64,000 nt of DNA from Hymenobacter aerilatus (GCF_022921095.1 NZ_CP095053.1:5002501-5066500), one strand, 5' to 3'. Shown: positions 48,708-57,806, counted from the first letter of the stretch. Numbers and translations: made by a program. Notes: generated by a model not told the origin, from the letters alone.

Positions 48708-49229
48708 ATGCAACTCAGTTCAATTTACATTGTGATGGGGGTATCGGGTAGCGGTAAAACCACGGTAGGCAAGCTGCTGGCCGAGCGGTTAGAATTACCC
48801 TTCCACGACGCCGATGATTTTCACCCCGCCGCCAACATCGAGAAGATGAGCAACGGCATCCCGCTCGACGACGCCGACCGGGCCGGCTGGCTGGCCGATA
48901 TGGCCAAGGCTATTACCAAGTGGGAAACCACCGGTGGCGCCGTATTGGCGTGCTCCGCGCTCAAAGAAGCCTACCGCCAAACATTGCAAGGCGGTGCCCG
49001 CCAGCCCCTGCGTTGGGTGTTCCTGGACGGCTCCCGTGAGCTATTGAGCGACCGAATCGAGCACCGCAAAGGTCACTACATGGCCGTCGATATGCTGGAC
49101 TCGCAGCTGGAAACGCTGGAAAAGCCGGCCTATGGTCTGCATATCGAATTGCGTAACGATCAGACGCCCGAGCAGGTGACCGAACAGATTGTGCATGCAG
49201 ATGCTGCGGCTGAAACTAAGCCTGCGTAG
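48708..49229 (+). CDS. Gluconokinase
   Basis: 173 residues, the size of small P-loop gluconokinases that phosphorylate gluconate to 6-phosphogluconate. The P-loop is GVSGSGKTTVGKLLAERL (11-28), then FHDADDFHPAANIEKMSNGI, PLDDADRAGWL and VLACSALKEAYRQ, all typical. The end is RKGHYMAVDMLDSQLETLE. No gluconate transporter is next to it. Confidence 0.93.
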   Translation: MQLSSIYIVMGVSGSGKTTVGKLLAERLELPFHDADDFHPAANIEKMSNGIPLDDADRAGWLADMAKAITKWETTGGAVLACSALKEAYRQTLQGGARQPLRWVFLDGSRELLSDRIEHRKGHYMAVDMLDSQLETLEKPAYGLHIELRNDQTPEQVTEQIVHADAAAETKPA

Positions 49230-49328
49230 GCGTACTGTGCTCGGCTGGCGCTAATCAGGCAGGGGCTTCCTCACAAAAAGAACGCCGTTACTCTATTATA
49301 TATAGTTATGATAGAGTTAAGCTACCAG

Positions 49329-49511
49329 TTACTCCGATTTTTTTCGGCCAGAGCCACTTTTCTTGCCGCCGCCGTCTTGTTTGTTCACGGTGGCCCAGGC
49401 ACGTTTCTCGACTTCTTCTTCCGATACGCCGCGTTTCTCGTAGCTTTCTTCAATGTGTTCGGCCTGCCGCTTCTGCTTGTCGGTGTAGGCCGATTTATCT
49501 CCTTGTGGCAT
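49329..49511 (-). CDS. Small basic protein, plasmid-stabilisation-like
   Basis: 60 residues, beginning PQGDKSAYTDKQKRQAEHIE and ending AWATVNKQDGGGKKSGSGRK then KSE. This highly charged small protein type is widespread in soil bacteria and usually named plasmid stabilisation protein or left hypothetical; no mechanism is known to me. The Gly-Lys tail could bind nucleic acid. Convergent overlap with nothing; isolated. Confidence 0.75.
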   Translation of the reverse strand: MPQGDKSAYTDKQKRQAEHIEESYEKRGVSEEEVEKRAWATVNKQDGGGKKSGSGRKKSE

Positions 49512-49642
49512 GATGTGAGGGCATTAGGTGAAAAGGAAACGAACAACTTACTATACGCACTGCCTACGTGCACGTTATAGACGGGCTTCCACCTAGCTTG
49601 AGACACACTGCGTATCTTCGCGCCTCATTTACGCTACCTGCT

Positions 49643-49888
49643 ATGCGCCAACTTGCCGTCGTTCCGCACCCCGAAGTCAAAATCACGCTCTTTGCCTGGA
49701 ATGGTAAATACCTGATTAAGCTGGAAAAAGGCATGTTTGAACAGACCTATAAGGTAAGCGAAATGGACATCACCAGCGAAGATGATGTGCACGCGCTGCT
49801 CGATCAGGAGTTTCTGCAAGCAGCTATTGCCCGTTTTGCGGGTATGCGCACCGATTTGCAGTCGGCATTCGACCGGCACGACCTGTAA
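49643..49888 (+). CDS. Hypothetical conserved small protein
   Basis: 81 residues from ATG 49643 (RQLAVVPHPEVKITLFAWNG). Strand-rich start KYLIKLEKGMFEQTYKVSEM then a helical end (VHALLDQEFLQAAIARFAGM). The upstream open frame to 49568 is not protein-like. A TATCTTCG box 30 bases upstream may be a promoter. I do not recognise the family. Confidence 0.65.
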   Translation: MRQLAVVPHPEVKITLFAWNGKYLIKLEKGMFEQTYKVSEMDITSEDDVHALLDQEFLQAAIARFAGMRTDLQSAFDRHDL

Positions 49889-49917
49889 ACGCTGCATCGC
49901 AAGGAACACTCTCCCGT

Positions 49918-50652
49918 ATGACTTCTAAATCTCTTATAGTATTGCTGCTAGTCAGTAGCATATATGTCCTGCGGCCGCAGTTTGCTGCCGCCCAACTCTA
50001 CGAAGCGCGCAATGGCTCTGTAAGCGTAGATGGCCAGGCGCGCGATGCTGTGCAGGTACAGACTGACGGCTCGGCGCAATGGTTGCGCGACTTCTGGCAA
50101 TCCTGGCTGAAAGACACCTACAACATCCGGCTGAAGGGTAACGGTATGCTGGGGGTAGGGAAAAAGGCGGTGCTGGAAGCGCAGCAAGTGCCCGTGTCGA
50201 GTGTATCGGGTAAGCTGTTGAACTTCTACTCCACCATCGTAGCGCCTACCGACTCTACGGCCGAGCTAGCCGTGTACGCTGCTTTCGATAAAACGGCATA
50301 CCTCAGCGCTTCCGACACACCTACTGAGTACGCTGCCCTACGCAATATTGCGCAAGGCTTTGCCACTGCTGCCCGACAAAAAGCCTACCGTGAGCAGCTT
50401 GCGGCGGCGGAAGAGCAACTGCGCACCACCGAAAAGGAAAAAGAACGCCTTTCCAAAGACGTCACCAACCTGCAAACCAACACGGCGGCCAACCTTCTCA
50501 AGATTGCTACCCTGCAACAGCAAAACGAGGCCAACGTGTTGCAAGCCCGCCAGGACTCCGTGAAGCTTGTGCGCAACGCCCAAGAGCTGGAGCTGTATAA
50601 GCAGCGCGTGCAGCGCCGCCGCGACCAACTATCTGCTCTCGGTCGTAAATAG
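49918..50652 (+). CDS. Secreted coiled-coil protein of unknown function
   Basis: 244 residues. A signal peptide (about 5-25, SLIVLLLVSSIYVLRPQFAA) is followed by a compact domain (26-140) with DGQARDAVQVQTDGSAQWLR and a C-terminal coiled coil (about 155-235) rich in Gln, Glu and Lys (YREQLAAAEEQLRTTEKEKE). It starts 29 bases after the upstream gene. Function unknown. Confidence 0.7.
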   Translation: MTSKSLIVLLLVSSIYVLRPQFAAAQLYEARNGSVSVDGQARDAVQVQTDGSAQWLRDFWQSWLKDTYNIRLKGNGMLGVGKKAVLEAQQVPVSSVSGKLLNFYSTIVAPTDSTAELAVYAAFDKTAYLSASDTPTEYAALRNIAQGFATAARQKAYREQLAAAEEQLRTTEKEKERLSKDVTNLQTNTAANLLKIATLQQQNEANVLQARQDSVKLVRNAQELELYKQRVQRRRDQLSALGRK

Positions 50653-50695
50653 CTGATGGCGTAGCCGTCACATATAGTTTTTCGTACTGCCTTCT

Positions 50696-51748
50696 ATGGA
50701 AAAAGACCCCTCACCGCTCGACACGCTCCGCCAGCTCAAAGAATGGTTGGATGCCGGGGCCATTACACCTCAGGAGTTTGAAGCGCTGAAAAGTAAGCTG
50801 GTGTTCAACCAAGGCACTCACCACGAAGGGTTACCGCTACCAGGCACGCCTTCTGTGGAGCCCGTAGAGCCGGCGGCTGAGTCAGAGTATACTCCGCCGC
50901 CGGCTACCCAACCGCCTTACGTAGCACCGGGTGCCGCTGCGGGACCGGCAGTGCCACTAACCACCCCCGTCACCCCCGACGTACCATCGACGTCGGCTGG
51001 CCTCGATCCGCTGGCGCCTAGCGTAGGGCCGGTGCCTGAAGCGGGCGAGTCGCGCAGTCCGTTAGGAATTATTCTGATTGTGGGAGGTATCGTGTTGCTC
51101 TTAGGGCTGATGGCTTACCTGGTATTTGGTGGGCGCGAGTCGGAGCGCCTGACCAGCACCTCTCAAACTGCCGCCGATACAGTAGCCGTGCAACCAGAGG
51201 TAGGACCCCAGGCCGAGCAAATTGAGCTGCCGCCTGTTGTCGCGCCCGAAACTGTGCGCGTAGAGCCGGCTCAGCTTCCGGCCGCCCCCGCCCCGGTTAC
51301 CGATTCCACGACAACTGCTACTGTGCCTACCCCTACCATCGCCGATGACAAAGCGGTACGCACTCGCGTGCAGCAGGCTCTTACTGCGTATTATGCTGAT
51401 TTACAAGCCCCGCCATTTGCTGCCGAAGACCATTTTGCCCCAAGCGTAGAGCGGTTCTATACCTTGCAGAACACTACCCCAGAAGCCATCGGCGCCGACT
51501 TGACGGCCTCACACTTTCCTGAGTTTACGGAGGAGCAAACACAAGTAGTGCCGGGCAGCCTAAAAGTAGAGCCCGCTGCCGAAGACGGTACTCGCACCGC
51601 TACCTACCTCGAAACCAGCACATCTTTCCGGCAGTCGCGTCAGCAGCACCAACAGACGAAAGCACAAGTGCGTGTGCGCTTCGATTCGGACTATAAAATT
51701 GTATATCTGCGCCAAGAGCGCCTGTTGGAAAACAAATTTACAGAGTAG
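50696..51748 (+). CDS. SHOCT-domain membrane protein (hypothetical)
   Basis: 350 residues. An N-terminal SHOCT-like motif (about 8-40, DTLRQLKEWLDAGAITPQEF) precedes a Pro-rich stretch, one membrane helix (about 122-143, LGIILIVGGIVLLLGLMAYL), an acidic Pro/Ala linker and a C-terminal domain with VQQALTAYYADLQAPPFAAE that looks like an NTF2-type fold. Probably an envelope protein; no function known. Confidence 0.7.
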   Translation: MEKDPSPLDTLRQLKEWLDAGAITPQEFEALKSKLVFNQGTHHEGLPLPGTPSVEPVEPAAESEYTPPPATQPPYVAPGAAAGPAVPLTTPVTPDVPSTSAGLDPLAPSVGPVPEAGESRSPLGIILIVGGIVLLLGLMAYLVFGGRESERLTSTSQTAADTVAVQPEVGPQAEQIELPPVVAPETVRVEPAQLPAAPAPVTDSTTTATVPTPTIADDKAVRTRVQQALTAYYADLQAPPFAAEDHFAPSVERFYTLQNTTPEAIGADLTASHFPEFTEEQTQVVPGSLKVEPAAEDGTRTATYLETSTSFRQSRQQHQQTKAQVRVRFDSDYKIVYLRQERLLENKFTE

Positions 51749-51780
51749 CGCTCTGCATCCCTTGCTTATCTACTCTGCGT

Positions 51781-52845
51781 ATGACAAATCATAGAAACCT
51801 GCGCCGAGGATTTGGGGTAAGCCTGTTGCTGCTGATGGGGGTGCTTTCCTCGTGCCTGAAGTTGCTGAAACCGGGACATCCAATCAGCAAAGAGACGCCT
51901 CCCAGCCCCCCTATCTATAGCGACTCGGCTGCGTGGGCCGCCTTACCCACTCGCCCCGACTCGGCAGATACGGTGCCCTATGGCTCCGACTTGCGCGACC
52001 AGCAGCAGCAGGCCAGCGCCGATGTGTTTTTCGTGCACCCTACCACCTACTACGGCCGCAAAAGCTGGAATGCCGCGCTGGACAATGACTTGGTGAATAA
52101 GTTTACGGACCGAGAAGTCATCCGCAAACAAGCGAGTGTGTTTAATGCTGCCGGCCGCATCTATGCGCCCCGCTACCGGCAGGCAACGTTGTATGCCTTC
52201 TTCGAGAAGAAAAGAAAGCACAATGGGGAAAAGGCTTTAGACCTAGCCTATACCGACGTGAAGGCATCCTTCGAATACTATCTGGCTCACTACAACCAAA
52301 ACCGACCAATTATTCTGGCCAGTCACAGCCAGGGTACCGTACTAGCCACCCGGTTGCTACGCGAGTTTTTTGACCAGGATCCGGCATTACGTCGCCGGTT
52401 GGTGGCGGCTTATCTGATTGGGTATAAAGTGCCTGCTACCACCTACCAAGTACTACGGCCATGTGCCGATTCCACCCAAACTGGCTGCTATGTAAGCTGG
52501 AATGCCGTAAACTGGCGAAAACCATTTCCGCGGTTCGAGGGCGGGGTGGCAGTGAATCCGCTTACCTGGACCACCGATACCGCCTATGCGCCTGCTACCC
52601 TTAACCAAGGCAGTGTGCCCCAATCCTTCGACCGCATCGACCGGGGGGTAGCAGATGCCAAGGTACATAACGGCCTCCTGTGGCTTCACGACCCAGCTGC
52701 CAACGGCTACACTCGCGTGCGGATATTTGGCCACCATCAGTTGCACTACTCTTTCCACTTAGTGGATTACGGCCTGTACTACATCAACTTACGTCGAAAT
52801 GCCCAGACGCGGGTGCGAGCCTGGGAGCTAACGACCGAGCAATAA
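51781..52845 (+). CDS. DUF3089 alpha/beta-hydrolase-like lipoprotein
   Basis: 354 residues. Lipobox MGVLSSC with Cys at 25. The family motifs ADVFFVHPTTYY (80-91) and a nucleophile elbow SHSQGT with S183 are visible, as is a second region GVAVNPLTWTT. DUF3089 proteins are alpha/beta hydrolases of unknown substrate. It is the last of four same-strand genes (49643-52845). Confidence 0.82.
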   Translation: MTNHRNLRRGFGVSLLLLMGVLSSCLKLLKPGHPISKETPPSPPIYSDSAAWAALPTRPDSADTVPYGSDLRDQQQQASADVFFVHPTTYYGRKSWNAALDNDLVNKFTDREVIRKQASVFNAAGRIYAPRYRQATLYAFFEKKRKHNGEKALDLAYTDVKASFEYYLAHYNQNRPIILASHSQGTVLATRLLREFFDQDPALRRRLVAAYLIGYKVPATTYQVLRPCADSTQTGCYVSWNAVNWRKPFPRFEGGVAVNPLTWTTDTAYAPATLNQGSVPQSFDRIDRGVADAKVHNGLLWLHDPAANGYTRVRIFGHHQLHYSFHLVDYGLYYINLRRNAQTRVRAWELTTEQ

Positions 52846-52868
52846 ATGGTGCTAGTGTCTGCCTAGTA

Positions 52869-52918
52869 TAAAGCCCAAATCCCTGGTATCTATGAAGATG
52901 CCAGGGATTTGGGCTTTA
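52869..52918. terminator. Two-way terminator between convergent genes
   Basis: Stem 52869-52886 with 52901-52918 (18 perfect pairs), extended by four more pairs including one G-U, loop TATGAA. It separates genes ending at 52845 (plus) and 52930 (minus). Confidence 0.85.
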
Positions 52919-52929
52919 CAACGAACAGA

Positions 52930-53298
52930 TTAGCTTAATACATCCGTGTACTTCTTCAGTACTTGACGTGCTACCGCCAGGTTGGTATCGCGGGAATTCA
53001 CTGCCAGGTAGATAAACTTTTGCGCGTTCGGCGATAGTTTCAGCAGGTGCAGCTGATCCGTTAGCGTCAGCAAAATATCCTGTACTGTTTGGTTCAGCTT
53101 CAGTGCCGAAATAGCCTTCAGCTTTTGCTTGATTACTTCGGTATTGTATGCCGCTGCAGTTTCAACATCGAAATCGGCGCTGTTTGAGTGAGCTGCCAGG
53201 GGCATACCCGTCTCTGTTTCAACCACTGCCACTGCTACCAGTGAGGGCAGGTCTTTCATAATTTCCTTAACCGTTTGATCAGGAGTAATAACGCTCAT
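52930..53298 (-). CDS. Roadblock/LC7-like protein, paralogue A
   Basis: 122 residues. The order helix-strand-helix-strand and the segments LPSLVAVAVVETETGMPLAA and YLAVNSRDTNLAVARQVLKK suggest a Roadblock/LC7 fold. It is clearly related to the upstream gene (53347-53769): both share LP(S/E)L, (T/S)G, LAA and DTNLA(V/L)AR. Roadblock proteins act with small GTPases such as MglA, but no such gene is in the window. No signal peptide. Confidence 0.7.
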   Translation of the reverse strand: MSVITPDQTVKEIMKDLPSLVAVAVVETETGMPLAAHSNSADFDVETAAAYNTEVIKQKLKAISALKLNQTVQDILLTLTDQLHLLKLSPNAQKFIYLAVNSRDTNLAVARQVLKKYTDVLS

Positions 53299-53346
53299 GG
53301 CACTAAAGAGAAAAGTGAGTGAGAAAATGAGATGAAAAAAGATGTA

Positions 53347-53769
53347 TTAGCTGGCATGCTGGCGCAGTATTTCACGCGCTAAAGCCAGATTGGTATCGTG
53401 TGTGTAAACCAGCAGCAGGCAACCCAACTGTTGGTCCGCCGTCAACCGAAAAATGGCTAGCTGCTCATCAAGTACTAGCACCAAGTCCTGCAACTCTTGT
53501 GTGGTTAATCCTGGCTGATTAGGTAGCCGGGCCAGATGTCGGGCAGTAGCAACGGTGTAAGCTGTTATCTTATAAGGATCCGACTGCGCCTGTTTGGTGT
53601 AAGCCGCCAATAGCCGTCCAGAGCTCAGGTCTACAACGGTGGCAAGGAGCAGTTCAGGTAGTTCCTGTAATATTCCTTCCAGTATTCCGGTTGCCCGTTC
53701 ACGAGCAGCGCCCGTAGCGTCGCTTGTAACTTTCCTGACAGCAACTTTTTGCAGAAATGGAATTCTCAT
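53347..53769 (-). CDS. Roadblock/LC7-like protein, paralogue B
   Basis: 140 residues. Aligns over most of its length with paralogue A: GILQELPELLLATVVDLSSG, RLLAAYTKQ and LLLVYTHDTNLALAREILRQ. A basic N-terminal extension (about 1-28, RIPFLQKVAVRKVTSDATGA) is specific to this copy. The two genes are 48 bases apart on the same strand and likely co-transcribed. Function unknown. Confidence 0.7.
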   Translation of the reverse strand: MRIPFLQKVAVRKVTSDATGAARERATGILEGILQELPELLLATVVDLSSGRLLAAYTKQAQSDPYKITAYTVATARHLARLPNQPGLTTQELQDLVLVLDEQLAIFRLTADQQLGCLLLVYTHDTNLALAREILRQHAS

Positions 53770-54146
53770 TTGGATAGAACTCTATCTGATTCCGGCAGGT
53801 AGAGATAGTAAGAACATCAGAGAGGTAAGCTGCTACACGGTAAAAAATAAATGCACTACCTGCGTAGCATTTGATAGCTAACCGGACAAATAAGAGGGTA
53901 AGATTTTGTCTTCTCTTTATCCTGTTCAATAAGCTTTCGTGAGAACTATAGGCCAAATAGAATGCCAAAAATACAATTGTGATTCCCGTAGATAAAAAAT
54001 AAGCGGTGATATAAGGAGCGGTAAAATATTCCTTTGAATAGTAGTATATGCCCTGCATTATAGTGCAGCTTGTGCAAGGCATCATACTGTCATCAAAAGA
54101 ATAATCCACCCCTTATACCACCGCTGTAACCTGTGCTACTTAGCTA
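53770..54146. other. Spacer between the Roadblock pair and the CarboxypepD_reg gene
   Basis: AT-rich for this genome. A hydrophobic minus-strand frame (54109-53699, starting with GTG and running 71 bases into the downstream gene) is open, but I do not consider it a gene. No other feature is seen. Confidence 0.5.
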
Positions 54147-54839
54147 TTAAAAGAACAGCCAGTGACGCTTCTGCTTTTTCGCTTTTTCCATGTTGGGCAG
54201 CAGGGTCATGTTTTCTACAGCGCCGCCTTTTACCTGAACTTCATCGTCGTTGTAGCCAGCATAGCCATATTGCAGCGTTGCCGCACGGCCAGCTGGAACC
54301 CGTAGTGAGTAGTTGCCCTGTGCATCAGTGCTAACACCCCGGCTAGTGCCTTTCTGTAGAACTGTAGCACCTACCAGAGGGCGGCCGTTCTCGTCTAGGA
54401 TGCGGCCGCGCACCACCACGGTTGCAGCATTCATTGAAGCTGCTGAAGCTACTTCTGCTGCACTAGTTTCCGAAGCTACTACAGCTACAGGAGCAATAGC
54501 TGTATTCTCAACCGTGCGCCCAGAGTTAGCAAATACAGCGCCGCCTACTAGTACGCTGCCTACCAGCATAGAGGCAGCCCGACGACGAAAACGTTGTGGC
54601 TCCGTCCGGATCAAATCAAATTGCCGCTGTACCCAACCAACAGGCTGCACCTTATGACCCTGCTGCTTCATCTCATAGAAGCGACGCAAGGTAGCATCGG
54701 CATGCATGCTGTTGGCTTTAATGTAAGCGTCAACAAGGGTAGTGTTTTCAGTCGATAAGTCGCCACGCAGATAAGCATCGCGGTATACCGGTAATAGGTC
54801 TCCCGAAATGGGATGAAATGGGTTGGCGCTGAGTTTCAT
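54147..54839 (-). CDS. Membrane protein with CarboxypepD_reg-like domain
   Basis: 230 residues. The cytosolic N-terminus (about 1-85) contains DAYLRGDLSTENTTLVDAYI, then a membrane helix (about 88-106, AASMLVGSVLVGGAVFANSG), a linker and a CarboxypepD_reg-like domain (about 142-215) with VVRGRILDENGRPLVGATVL and GVSTDAQGNYSLRVPAGRAA. Such domains occur at the head of TonB-dependent receptors, but here it stands alone at the end of an anti-sigma-like topology. Confidence 0.78.
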   Translation of the reverse strand: MKLSANPFHPISGDLLPVYRDAYLRGDLSTENTTLVDAYIKANSMHADATLRRFYEMKQQGHKVQPVGWVQRQFDLIRTEPQRFRRRAASMLVGSVLVGGAVFANSGRTVENTAIAPVAVVASETSAAEVASAASMNAATVVVRGRILDENGRPLVGATVLQKGTSRGVSTDAQGNYSLRVPAGRAATLQYGYAGYNDDEVQVKGGAVENMTLLPNMEKAKKQKRHWLFF

Positions 54840-55474
54840 AATAAAGAGTTTTACAGTAGAAGTGCTATTGCTTTGAGTAATACAAATTTCAGTAAAAAAA
54901 TGGATATTATCTATTTTTAAAATAGTGATAGTAAAGGTTTTGAACTATTGTCTTCTTCGATAAATGCAGTTGAATAACCGGTAAACGGCTCAATTTACCA
55001 ACTAAACGACATAAGCAAGTGTGATTTTGTTAACATTTAATTCATAATTTTATTATAAAAATTATAAACTTTAATGATATATTCACACATAATTTCTTCA
55101 TATTAGAATGATTTTCCTGTTTTGGGAATGATTTAGTGTCTGTTTCATGATTTCTACATGTGAGATAGTCCAAAGCAAGGAGATATATAATTATTTATGG
55201 TAAATTGTATTATATTAATTATAATTATAATATTTTTTTATTTAATGTTAAACGAAAAATGAAATAAATCATACTCATTCGATATGTTACTATTAGGCTC
55301 CCCCGTTATAGTTAGTGTCCTTGTTGAAGTATATTGAGTGAAGACTATACTTTAGCAGCTTTACTGTATGCCTTTGCCACGCCTGCTTTACGTCAGGTTG
55401 TATCGCTCATAGAGCATAATTCTTCAGGTATAAACCTCATCCAGCTATGCTAGGTGAGGGCAGGTGTAAGGCCT
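54840..55474. other. Very AT-rich gene-free spacer
   Basis: No gene or recognisable RNA is seen here. The stretch 55201-55260 has only 4 G or C in 60 bases, far from the rest of the window. Between 55340 and 55450 a few weak hairpins can be drawn (for example CCTCA/TGAGG near 55427-55449), but without support. It separates the accessory-like run from the ribosomal genes. Confidence 0.6.
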
Positions 55475-55516
55475 AAAGACAAAAAGCCCGCTACATGTAG
55501 CGGGCTTTTTGTCTTT
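55475..55516 (-). terminator. Palindromic terminator after tsf
   Basis: A perfect 42-base palindrome: arm 55475-55495 mirrors 55496-55516, with GCCCGCTACATGTAGCGGGC at the centre and A/T runs outside. Serves the minus-strand tsf gene. Confidence 0.9.
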
Positions 55517-55540
55517 AAGGATAAGCTATGCTAAACGCAA

Positions 55541-56377
55541 CTAGGCAATAGCAACACGCTTGAAATCTGTTACAGTCATACCCTTACTAGTCTTATCGAG
55601 CAGTTGAGCAATCGTAACCGAGTTGTCTTTCACGAATTCCTGGTTGAGCAAGGTATTCTCTTTGTAGAACTTATTGAGCTTGCCTTGGGCAATCTTTTCC
55701 AGCATAGCCTCGGGCTTACCTTCAGCGCGGGCTTGCTCTTTACCAATCTCAATTTCACGTTCTACCGTAGCGGAGTCTACACCGTCTTTGTCAACGGCAA
55801 CAGGCTTCATAGCTACAATCTGCATTGCTACGTCGCGGCCTACCTCGTTGGTATTGGCGTCGCCTACATTTTTCAGGCCTACCAGTACACCCTTCTTATT
55901 ATCAGAGTGGATGTAAGAAGCAACTTTCTCAGCAGTCAGCGTTTCGTAGGCTACTACGTCCAGCTTCTCACCAATTTTGCCCATCAAGTCGGTGATGTGC
56001 TCCTGCAGCGAACGGCCATCGTCTTGCTTGGCGGCGAGCAGATCTTCTTTGGTACCAGCGTTCGACTGTACAGCCGAATCCAGTACTTGCTGGGCCAGCT
56101 TACGGAAGTCTTCTACCTTGGCAACTGGTTCGGTTTCGCAGGCCAAGGCTACCAATTTGCCGGTAGTACCATCTTCGCTTACGCTTACCAGCACTACGCC
56201 TTCAGCCGTAGCATTCTCGGCACGCTTATCCGCAATTTTCTGACCCTGCTTACGCAGAATGTCGCGGGCGGCTTCGAAATCGCCGTCTGCTTCGGTCAGT
56301 GCTTTTTTGCAATCCATCATGCCCGCGCCGGTCATAGCGCGCAGCTTGTTCACGTCTTGGGCGGTAATTGCTGCCAT
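55541..56377 (-). CDS. tsf: Elongation factor Ts
   Basis: 278 residues. EF-Ts recharges EF-Tu with GTP. The N-terminal UBA-like domain shows ITAQDVNKLRAMTGAGMMDCKKAL, here quoted as landmarks within residues 3-27, and the EF-Tu contact TEPVAKVEDF-type region follows (about 80-95). The end is NSVTIAQLLDKTSKGMTVT. It lies 213 bases after rpsB, with a hairpin between. Confidence 0.95.
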   Translation of the reverse strand: MAAITAQDVNKLRAMTGAGMMDCKKALTEADGDFEAARDILRKQGQKIADKRAENATAEGVVLVSVSEDGTTGKLVALACETEPVAKVEDFRKLAQQVLDSAVQSNAGTKEDLLAAKQDDGRSLQEHITDLMGKIGEKLDVVAYETLTAEKVASYIHSDNKKGVLVGLKNVGDANTNEVGRDVAMQIVAMKPVAVDKDGVDSATVEREIEIGKEQARAEGKPEAMLEKIAQGKLNKFYKENTLLNQEFVKDNSVTIAQLLDKTSKGMTVTDFKRVAIA

Positions 56378-56527
56378 TCTTCGTGTATGTTTAGGAGTTG
56401 GGGTATGTTAAAGTAACTGAACAGCGCACGAGGTGCACGTTCTAAAACAGGTAGTACAAAAGTCTTGCGAAGGCTATTGGGTCTGCCATATCGGCACACA
56501 TACCAGCCGCCTACCTGAATAAAAGAA

Positions 56528-56567
56528 AGAGGGAACACCGGAGCCGAGTGCTTCGCATGTTCCCTCT
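56528..56567 (-). terminator. Hairpin with T-rich tail between rpsB and tsf
   Basis: AGAGGGAACA and TGTTCCCTCT (56528-56537 and 56558-56567) form a 10-base stem with a 20-base loop; on the minus strand TTCTTTT follows. It may be a partial terminator that lowers tsf expression relative to rpsB. Confidence 0.6.
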
Positions 56568-56589
56568 CACTCAATCAATGGGCTAGAGC

Positions 56590-57357
56590 CTATTCGTCGG
56601 CAGCTTGTTTTTCCTGGATGCCTTCGTCTTCCGACTGCTTCCGGTCAGACTCTTCTTTGTCTACCTTCCGTTCCGACAGACCATCTTCGATGGCCTTACC
56701 GATAACACCGATGATCAGCGATACTGATTTCGAGGCGTCGTCGTTAGCCGGAATTGGGAAGTCTACCAGCTCGGGGTTGGAGTTGGTGTCCACGATAGCG
56801 AATACCGGAATGTTCAGCTTTTGAGCTTCTTTCACAGCAATGTGCTCACGCTTTACATCTACTACGAACAGCGCAGCAGGTAGGCGGCTCAGGTCGGCAA
56901 TGCCGCCCAGTACACGCTCCAGCTTCTCACGCTCGCGCGACATCATCAGCTTCTCACGCTTTGCGAGGGCTGCATAAGCCGTATTTTCCTTCACCATCTT
57001 ATCGATGGTGCTCATTTTCTTCAGCGACTTGCGTACAGTAGCGAAGTTGGTGAGCATGCCACCTAACCAACGGTCGGTTACGTACGGCATTTTGAGGCGC
57101 TTGGCCTCTTCCGTTACGATTTCCTGCGCTTGCTTTTTGGTAGCTACGAACAATACTTTCCGGCCCGATTTAGCAATCTGACGGATAGCAGCCGCGGCCT
57201 GATCCAGCGAAACGAGGGTCTTGTTCAGGTCGATAATATGGATGCCGTTCTTCTCCATGAAGATATACGGCGCCATTTTCGGGTCCCACTTGCGCGTGAG
57301 GTGACCAAAGTGGGCACCTGCATCAAGCAGTTCTTTATATGTGGTGGTCTGAGCCAT
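56590..57357 (-). CDS. rpsB: 30S ribosomal protein S2
   Basis: 255 residues. Typical S2: TTYKELLDAGAHFGHLTRKW, FVATKKQAQEIVTEEAKRL, RWLGGMLTNFATVRKSL and NPELVDFPIPANDDASKSVS. The C-terminal 25 residues are acidic and Lys-rich (DEGIQEKQAADE). It follows rpsI by 21 bases in the same operon. Confidence 0.96.
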   Translation of the reverse strand: MAQTTTYKELLDAGAHFGHLTRKWDPKMAPYIFMEKNGIHIIDLNKTLVSLDQAAAAIRQIAKSGRKVLFVATKKQAQEIVTEEAKRLKMPYVTDRWLGGMLTNFATVRKSLKKMSTIDKMVKENTAYAALAKREKLMMSREREKLERVLGGIADLSRLPAALFVVDVKREHIAVKEAQKLNIPVFAIVDTNSNPELVDFPIPANDDASKSVSLIIGVIGKAIEDGLSERKVDKEESDRKQSEDEGIQEKQAADE

Positions 57358-57378
57358 GATAGGAATTCCTCTGGAAGA

Positions 57379-57765
57379 TTAGCGTTTCGAGAACTGGAAC
57401 GAACGACGAGCTTTGCGCTTACCGAATTTTTTGCGTTCCACCATGCGCGGGTCGCGGGTCAGGAAGCCTTCTTTCTTCAGCGCCGGACGAACCTCAGCAT
57501 TGTCGCCTACGAGGGCTTTCGAGATGGCCAGACGGATAGCTTCAGCCTGAGCTGAGATGCCGCCGCCGCGCACGTTCACCTTAATGTCGTACTGACCGAC
57601 TTGCTCGATCGTCGCCAAAGGCTGGTTCACGATGTTTTCCAGGAGCTCGTTACCGAAGTACGATTTCATGTCCCGGCCATTGATAGTGATATTCCCTTGC
57701 CCGGCTTGCATGTAAATGCGCGCCACCGAGGTTTTTCTTCTACCAGAGGTGTTGGAAATTTCCAT
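57379..57765 (-). CDS. rpsI: 30S ribosomal protein S9
   Basis: 128 residues ending with the conserved RKARRSFQFSKR tail that reaches the P-site tRNA; the core GRRKTSVARIYMQAGQGNIT is also typical. It lies 41 bases after rplM. Confidence 0.96.
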   Translation of the reverse strand: MEISNTSGRRKTSVARIYMQAGQGNITINGRDMKSYFGNELLENIVNQPLATIEQVGQYDIKVNVRGGGISAQAEAIRLAISKALVGDNAEVRPALKKEGFLTRDPRMVERKKFGKRKARRSFQFSKR

Positions 57766-57806
57766 TAATAGAATGCGATTAGAGAAAAAGGAAAGCCTTG
57801 TATGGC

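Noticed and set aside
53699-54109. Hydrophobic 136-residue minus-strand frame with GTG start
   Set aside because: It runs 71 bases into the Roadblock paralogue B in another frame, ends in an unlikely basic/Cys tail and has no clear start; I kept the region as spacer.
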